From NCBI GenBank assembly GCA_022496805.1, contig CM040090.1, positions 14,750,001 to 14,814,000 of the forward strand: a stretch of DNA of 64,000 nt, read 5' to 3'. The notes below the pieces were generated by a model. It had not been told where the DNA came from. It saw nothing but the letters and a program-made list of their open reading frames with translations, and searched no databases. The DNA is from Pohlia nutans. Taxonomy: Eukaryota; Streptophyta; Bryopsida; Bryales; Mniaceae. A program made the translations under genes and the position numbers. Below, piece by piece: positions 58,081 through 64,000 of the stretch. Each line of letters begins with the position of its first letter. The first letter of the stretch is position 1.

Positions 58081-58646
58081 CGGCTGCAAATTAAGAACGA
58101 GTGCAGTATTTCTCACTCTTCGTGAATTTGCCATCTACAACTCGCAAAGAGTTCATGTCCAATTGTATCGATCGTATTGTACAGAACCTAATTTAGATGA
58201 GGGCATCACCAAAACAAGAGAAGAACATTGCATGAAATCCTTCAAGATTACAGAGAGTATGCACCCGAGCAATATAATTCTTACATAGTAATATAAGATA
58301 AACTAAGCACTACGTTTGGTCATCATTTTAGATTTAAGGACTAGCTATTAGCACGAGACAGACGGAACAATCAAGAAAGTGAATAAAACGACTAAGTATA
58401 GTCACCATTCTGGAAAAGCTGACTAACAGAGCTACACATGAGGTTGTATTCTAACAGTTTAGGAAAAATAACGGACTCGAGGTGATGTGTATACTGTAGG
58501 CGGTATGCGAGTGAAATGAGTCAACGAGAAGAGGCCTGAAAAGAATTCCGAAGACAAAGCAGGAGAAGACTTCTAGATCATCCGATGGATATACGGAGGA
58601 ATCTTTCAATACGTGGTTCAAAAATGCTGCATCTGAAGACGTTGCG

Positions 58647-59357
58647 ATGGGGAATGATGTCTCTGGGGATATACTCGCACTGTTACTGCCTCCTAGACAA
58701 GAAGCAAAGGGATACAAGGCGATGTATGCATACAGCAATCATATACGAGTACGCGAAGCAAAAGCAGATATGTCGACATATGACAGTGGAGTTGCGGCTA
58801 CGTTTCTGCAATCTTGTTGCGTTAGTTCTAGTGACAAGAACATGAGGACAACAAATCTGGAGTATGTGGAGTGGGTGGACGAAATTATCAGCGTAGACTA
58901 CGGGAAATTTGAAATGGTAGTGTTGTATTGCACATGGGCTCAAACAAACAAGAGGGGAGCTCGGGCTACAATGAAATGTGACGAATATGGATTCACATTG
59001 TTCAGATTTGATCGATTGAGTCTATATTCAGCAGACTTCTTTGCATTTCCTCTTCACGTACAGCAAGTTTTTTATATAGACAACGAGGACAACAGTGGAT
59101 GGAAGATTGTGTTACGACAACAGCCGCGTGGCGCAAAAGTCGAGTCAAGTGATGGCAGAAGACATGATCTGCAGAGTGTGCAGTTAGGTAGAGACAAGGA
59201 GCATGTAGGCCTACGGCCTGAATACACTACTGTGGAAAGGGAACTGGACACTCCTGATTTGAGAGGATGTAGGAGACTAACCACAGAAGATGTAAACCAA
59301 GCTTTGGTCGCTGCAGAGGACGATCAAGAGGTGGGACATGATGTACTATCACAATAG
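58647..59357 (+). CDS. CACTA transposase C-terminal part with DUF4216-like domain
   Basis: A 236-aa frame. KGYKAMYAYSNHIRVREAKA and TYDSGVAATF match the region before DUF4216 in plant CACTA transposases. The stretch from EWVDEIISVDYGKFEMVVLY through CDEYGFTLFRFDRL to PLHVQQVFYIDNEDNSGWKI matches DUF4216 itself (host families show YGxIxEIxELxY, then EYGFTSVNF, then QVFYxxDP). It is about residues 20-150 here. The catalytic DDE core that should precede it is missing, so it cannot be a complete transposase. Confidence 0.75.
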   Translation: MGNDVSGDILALLLPPRQEAKGYKAMYAYSNHIRVREAKADMSTYDSGVAATFLQSCCVSSSDKNMRTTNLEYVEWVDEIISVDYGKFEMVVLYCTWAQTNKRGARATMKCDEYGFTLFRFDRLSLYSADFFAFPLHVQQVFYIDNEDNSGWKIVLRQQPRGAKVESSDGRRHDLQSVQLGRDKEHVGLRPEYTTVERELDTPDLRGCRRLTTEDVNQALVAAEDDQEVGHDVLSQ

Positions 59358-60315
59358 GAAATGAGGTCAAATGCATGGCATAGCCCATTGTATTAGTAGA
59401 CCAAGTAGGAAACATACTATGATATGCAGTAGCTTTGGTCTCGGTAATCTTGATGACTACACTTAGTCAGTGATTCTACATGCACAACTAATATGAGTCA
59501 CTCGCTCGACATTACTGTCTACAGTGTCTAAGAGTATTTTTTGAACTGCAGCAAATGGCCAATTCCACATTGCTAATTCTACATTGCTATGGTATACAAA
59601 AGGATTTGCCCTATAAATATCTTCAACATCACTGATTAACGCTAGAACATGCATGCGCACTACCCTCGTGGGGTGCACTGTACTAAACATGTACGAGTAT
59701 ATGTGAGTGCACAAAAGGGGTATTAATTTGAACATTGCCGTATTACGTATACATACAATAAACACATTTAGAATTGAAAATATTCATGTATACTTACACT
59801 AAACATATATTTAAAACAAAATACATCTGTATATAAAGGTATTTAACCTCTCGTATACGAGGGGTTTATTAGAAGGGGTCATGAACGCACGTGATTCTCA
59901 AACATAATGTAGAGTGCACCCCCCGAGGCACTACCTCAAATTATAATTTAAGATGAATACCAAAGCAACACTAAACCAGTGATTGAGAAAAAATTCAGCA
60001 TGGACGTGAAACGAGCACAAATTGAAAGAAAAAGCTGATAAAAAAGAGGGAGAGGTAGAGTAAACAAAAGTAGAAAGAATACATGAGGGGAAGAAGCACT
60101 GTAGTCAAAATAAAACTATCCTAGTCAAAAAGAGAAAAACAATACATCAATGCAAAGTAGATAAATGACAAGTATTTGAACAAGGTGCAAAGAGAACTGC
60201 AGTGACTGTAGACAGTAAGAAGGGTATGTGGAAAAAATATCCATGACATCTGAATTGCAAAAATGATATAAAAATGTAAGAAGAAAAAAAATTATGGAAT
60301 GAAAGAAAAAAAAAA

Positions 60316-60361
<46 letters not shown>

Positions 60362-61010
60362 ACCTTAGTTTGTTTTTAATAAAAAGTTAAAAAATACAAT
60401 ATATAAAATGTTAAAACCTCGACGGAACAAAATAAATTTGAAAGACAACCCTAAACTGAAGAAAGAAAAGTCAAATTGAAATAATAACTCGAACATAAAT
60501 AAAGGATATAAATTTGAATTAAAACCATGAAGGCCCCACTCTAAAACCCACTTACAAATGGCTGCCCAAAACTATAGTCACATAACTACTAAATCTAGTC
60601 ATATCGCTGCCCACGCAAAAAGTCATATGGCTGTCCACGGAAGAATACGTTCTCCAACTACGTTCCCATTGAGGTTCCGTGTAAATATGACTAAAATCAT
60701 AGTCATGTGATGACTAGAGACTGTTCTAGTCACCAAAGTAGTTACTGGTGAGTCATATCCTCCCGATAGTCATATCTAGTCATATGGCCGTAATCATATT
60801 TCGTATGCTCTCCTAGTAGTGAACATTGCGAGCGAGGTAGCGCTATAGCATTCTTCACAAAGTAATGGGAAAAGGCCAAGGAAGGGCAGATACAACTTGA
60901 AATTTGGGGGGAAGCGTGTGGAGGCTAACAGGAGTGTGTTGCCCCAACTCCAAAAATCTCAATTGATTCCTTCATGGCTGCCCTCACACAACTCTCTTGA
61001 TATTTAAAGG

Positions 61011-61112
61011 TTAAATGCCACTTCTACATGCAACACTATTGGCTGTCAAAATATCACAAGACAACTCCACATAATCAAAAATGTATTTTAGGTAGACCCA
61101 AGTACTTCTTAA
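61011..61112 (+). repeat. Spacer repeat copy 2
   Basis: GCAACACTATT, ACAACTCCACAT and ATGTATTTTAGGTAGACCC align with copy 1 at 55156-55262. It is bounded by TTAA on both sides. Confidence 0.75.
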
Positions 61113-61310
61113 CCTTTAAAGGGTTGATGGGGATAGTAGATACGTTCTTAACCTGTAAATAGGAAGTTCCAAATTGAAATCTCACTAGCTCATTAAAATC
61201 ACTTCACGTTTGATCTTAAACCCATATGAGGTGTGGAACCATGCCAAATACAACAAAACATGGGTGTGTAATACTGGTCAGAAAGGGCTCTTTGGACCTT
61301 CAAGGGTTAA
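61109..61310. mobile_element. TTAA MITE, family C copy 4
   Basis: The ends are TTAACCTTTAAAGGGTTGATG and GACCTTCAAGGGTTAA, in reverse relative to 36733. It has a small internal deletion after GTTCTTAACCTG. Its closing TTAA is shared with family A copy 2. Confidence 0.85.
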
Positions 61311-61537
61311 CCTCTAAAGGACCAAGGATTCATGATTTTAAAAATGACGATCATATTCTGAAAAATATAATTCAAATGCATATAAAATTTTATATCATCA
61401 GAATCAATGAAGAACATTGCATGTGTTGATCAAAGGCAGATAAACTTTGAATAAAAGGAAGCCTACATAGAACCTATTCAAAGCTACTATAAAAATCATG
61501 AGGTCTAATTTGGGCTCCTTGGTCCCTTAGGAGTTAA
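61307..61537. mobile_element. TTAA MITE, family A copy 2
   Basis: The ends are TTAACCTCTAAAGGACC and TTGGTCCCTTAGGAGTTAA. It is the inverted counterpart of 1290-1528. Confidence 0.85.
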
Positions 61538-61615
61538 ATATCACTTTTACAAAGAACACTATTGATAGTCACAATGTTACAAAACTCCATATTATCGCAT
61601 GAATGTATTTTGGGC
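61534..61615 (+). repeat. Spacer repeat copy 3 (partial)
   Basis: ATATCACTTTTACA, GAACACTATTG and GAATGTATTTTGGG align with copies 1 and 2. Similarity stops near 61615. Confidence 0.7.
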
Positions 61616-61875
61616 ACCAGGTTGTGATAGATAGAAACACCAACCCTATAGAAAGGGCCGGCGTGAATAAAGTGTCCGTTCGTAATGTCAATGACCCGAT
61701 GTCCACGGGACAAAGGGACATTGGGACAATACTACTCTCCCCTTGCGAGGATGGACACTATAGTAACCAAAACAAAGTAACAGTAACAGTAACAGAGGAG
61801 AAAAGCGAAGTTCTGTTGGATGAGTGTTAGTTTGTATAAAGGTATGTTTAGTGTTAATTTTTATTGCCAAGTCAT

Positions 61876-61950
61876 GAGTTCTTTGGTTGGTTGGTGAAGG
61901 GCGTTGTATCACGATTATGTGGTGTGGGTTCGAAACTAGTTGGGCTCGTT
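61876..61950 (+). repeat. tRNA-like sequence, possible SINE head
   Basis: TTGGTGAAGGGCGTTGTATC, then GATTATGTGGTGTGGGTTCG and AAAC, resembles the D arm, anticodon arm and T arm (box B GGTTCGA) of a tRNA. The pairing is imperfect and no acceptor stem is evident, so it is more likely a tRNA-derived SINE head than a functional gene. Confidence 0.3.
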
Positions 61951-62156
61951 GAGCAGTGGTGTGATACACATGGCTTGGTGCTGCTAGTGAATTATCATAG
62001 CAGGAAAGTTGTACCAACCAACCGGCCCCACCTATCCCCTAAGACAAACTGAGCTAGTGAATTTGAAGAGTAGCTAGCAGTGGTTTTCACCACTACCCCC
62101 CCCTCTTTTAATGTACTACGTCTGTTGGTATTGTTTGATTATTCTCTATTCGTCTT

Positions 62157-64000
62157 TTATGTAAAAGGATAGATCCGGCATACTGTATGGCAATGGTATT
62201 TATTGCTTTGAATGTGTGTTTTATGGAGGTTTCGCAAATGTTGAATTTTGTTTCTAGTTGTTTCAGAGGGGACGTGTGTGGTTCTTCTAGCTCCTGCTAT
62301 AATGACTATGATAGGATCTACTTTCCAACCTTGTTGTATGATGTTATTAATTAGAGGTTGGTATTTTAAAAAAATTCTGCCAATTGTTTCTGGTGAAAAT
62401 CTGTCGTTTGTGTATGTGAATTCTATGAATTGTATGGTTAGGTTATCAGCGGGGTTTAGAGGAGGTGGGCTTTGGTATGGGAGGCCTTTAATGCATAATA
62501 TATCTGGTTTGAATCTGGCATTACATTGACATCTTTGTTGATTACAAGTACATGGTAATAACCATGTAGGGACTGTGTTTTCTTGTGGGTTATTGTTGAA
62601 TGTGCCCGCATTCATGAGAGTGTAGCATCTTGATTTATTTGAGGATAATATTAATTTTCTTAATTCCCATACCGCTTTATTGTGCCTTTTGGTTCTTAGT
62701 GCCTGTGTATGGTGTTGTTTGCATATTAAAAGTACATGTAGCCATGTATCTGGGTCTTGTGAATTACAGATGGGACATGTTTTTGAAGGAAATCTTTGTA
62801 TGCCGAAAATTAATTGCTTTCTGGCTTTACCCATGTATTGACCAGTTCTAAATTTTAGTATTCTTGTTTTTTGTGAGTCTGTTATTGCTGGGTTATTCCA
62901 AAAGTCATTGGACATTTCGTTATCTATGACGGGGTTTGTTGTCCATTTGTTAATGTTGGGAAAGTTTTGTGCCAGTAATTTTAGGTTATTTTCTCGGTCA
63001 TGTTTCTATATGTATTCTTCCAAACATCTAACTGGTTCTTTGTCTGGTCGTTTGATACGACCGGGCCATGTGTCTTTTTGGAAGTAGTAAGGTGTGGTAT
63101 GTGCAAATTCGTGTGGATTTACTGCAAATTGATAATCTCTTTTCATGGTACCTTCTTTTGCGAGTTGGTCTGCGTGTTCATTTCCGTTAATTTTAGCGTG
63201 TGCTTTAACTTTGTATATTGTAGTTGGTTGTGTTCGCATTTTTAGCATTTTTAGCATTTCTTCTAATATGGTTTTATTGGCGTGGTTGTTTTGTTGGGTT
63301 GGGTGTTTTAGTTGTGTGTTTAGAACATGTATACAATTGAGCCAATCAGTGAAAATGTGTGCAAGTTCGTTTATGTATTTAGTGGTGATTAGTGAAAGTG
63401 TTTCATGTATGGCCATTAGTTCTGTTCTGAAGCATGTTTGTTATCCAGGCAGTCTTTTTGATATTTGTACATCTGGTTTAGATGGGTTGTAGATTCCATA
63501 TCCAGCTTTTTCTTTTTTCCAATGGCCGTCATCATCTTCTTTAGGTGGTAAAAAGGATCCATCTGTGTAATAGCTGTACTGTGGTAGAAATTTTAGTGTA
63601 GTGTTTATTTCGAAATTTGGAAGGGGATTTACCCACATGTTTTGTAGATTGTTATAGGGCGGGTATATGAGTTTGTTCCATTTTGTGCTTTTATTAACTT
63701 TTGTGTTTGGTGGTGTGGGTGGTGCTGTTTGTGTATGGTATTGCGGAATTTGTAGATTTTCTATTGTTGTGTTTATGGTGTCTATTTGGTTTATTGTGCC
63801 AATGTTGTTGTTTTGATGGTGTATACACCATATATGCATTGCAAGTGGTTCGTTTCGGGTTTTGTTGGGTTCTAGTGGTATTGTAGATTCGTCATACGTA
63901 ATGGTGTCCGCGGCAAAATGTATAATGGCATGCGTATCCGGGAAGGGTCCGTTGTACGGTGATAGATTTTGGTACCAGTTGGTGTCTGGGATTGCTAAAA
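62157..64000 (-). pseudogene. Non-LTR retrotransposon: RNase H and C-terminal region, decayed
   Basis: One minus-strand frame runs from the window edge to the stop at 62157, broken by TAA at 63441-63443 and TAG at 63006-63008. It encodes an RNase H domain: YYTDGSFLPP, RTELMAIHETLSL, AHIFTDWLNCI and VKAHAKINGNEHADQLAKEG carry the D-E-D-D/H pattern, though the usual TDS is TDW. After it comes a C-terminal part with a zinc-knuckle-like CPICNSQDPDTWLHVLLIC and the motif ARFKPDILCIKGLPYQSPPP. Reverse transcriptase, if present, lies beyond 64000. The motif set is close to what I recall of abundant elements in Rhizophagus-type fungi, and is unlike typical plant L1 ends. Confidence 0.75.

Larger units (their letters stand above)
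55413..60821. mobile_element. CACTA (En/Spm) transposon, internally rearranged, with captured gene fragments
   Basis: The left terminus is CACTACTAGGAGAGGAGTCG and the right terminus is CGTATGCTCTCCTAGTAGTG. Both continue with an inverted CGAAATATGA. The 3-bp target AAC is duplicated exactly at 55410-55412 and 60822-60824. Subterminal regions (55430-56095 and 60560-60800) are packed with palindromic TGACTA...TAGTCA motifs, as expected for transposase binding sites. It retains a DUF4216 frame and a TNP1-like fragment, but I found no DDE (Transposase_21) core, so it is non-autonomous. It carries a formin fragment and an acidic-protein exon. A poly-A run lies at 60302-60360. Confidence 0.9.
55259..61014. 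mobile_element. TTAA MITE hosting the CACTA transposon
   Basis: The left end TTAACCCTTAAACGTCAAG and the right end CTTGATATTTAAAGGTTAA pair as inverted repeats with mismatches. Without the CACTA insertion the element would be about 345 bp. Confidence 0.65.

Noticed and set aside
58067..58288. 73-aa plus-strand frame in the CACTA element
   Set aside because: It overlaps the formin exon on the other strand and the intron-like sequence before it. No recognisable domain.
60302..60360. Poly-A run as the tail of a retrocopy
   Set aside because: No coding or SINE sequence precedes it and no target duplication flanks it. It is probably a homopolymer expansion inside the CACTA element.
1290..61537. 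CCCTAAA / TTTAGGG motifs as interstitial telomere repeats
   Set aside because: Each occurs singly, next to TTAA, as part of paired inverted ends with family-specific interiors. They are transposon termini, not telomeric arrays.
61876..61950. Functional tRNA gene
   Set aside because: Box B-like and arm-like parts exist, but no proper acceptor stem or clear box A. Kept only as a low-confidence SINE head.

Overview
The window looks like nuclear DNA of a land plant. It holds four spliced or single-exon host genes of plant families: a SWIM/RING protein, an ERD7-type senescence-domain protein, a DUF506 protein and an ABI3/FUS3/LEC2-type B3 transcription factor. Exons are GC-rich and sit in AT-rich, transposon-filled flanks. 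The clade cannot be fixed from sequence reading alone. I saw no LTR retrotransposon, rRNA, canonical tRNA gene or CRISPR. DNA transposons and their miniature derivatives (MITEs) make up most of the non-genic sequence.

Layout: 1-2.1 kb, SWIM/RING gene (its 5' part lies outside). 2.1-5.7 kb, MITEs. 6.0-9.3 kb, five-exon ERD7-like gene. 10.1-11.2 kb, DUF506 gene on the minus strand, convergent with it. 11.5-34.5 kb, a gene desert of nested DNA-transposon MITEs, including a roughly 1.5 kb AT-rich palindrome. 34.5-41.1 kb, six-exon B3 factor gene with a duplicated promoter and MITE-filled introns. 41-44 kb, MITEs and a 208-bp tandem duplication. 44.26-50.55 kb, a full-length piggyBac-type element whose transposase keeps its catalytic aspartates. 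50.7-55.3 kb, more TTAA elements. 55.4-60.8 kb, a CACTA transposon with perfect AAC target duplications that keeps the DUF4216 part of its transposase and carries pieces of host genes, including a formin FH2 exon. 61-62.1 kb, TTAA MITEs and a tRNA-like SINE candidate. 62.1-64 kb, minus strand, decayed RNase H and C-terminal region of a non-LTR retrotransposon resembling elements I associate with arbuscular mycorrhizal fungi.

Main theme: more than twenty elements are bounded by TTAA plus a CCCCTAA- or CCCTTAA-like terminus, the signature of piggyBac target choice. One family (E) shares both ends with the full-length element at 44260-50549, so a source and its deletion derivatives are in one window. 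Several of these elements carry a second TTAA inside their own terminus (CCC-TTAA-A), and other TTAA elements have inserted exactly there, giving nested chains. Other superfamilies present: Tc1/mariner-like MITEs (TA targets, often starting AGGTA), PIF/Harbinger-like (TTA/TAA targets, GAGCAT ends), miniature CACTA elements (3-bp duplications) and several unclassified TIR families. One miniature CACTA fragment abuts, and may supply, a 5' splice site of the B3 gene.
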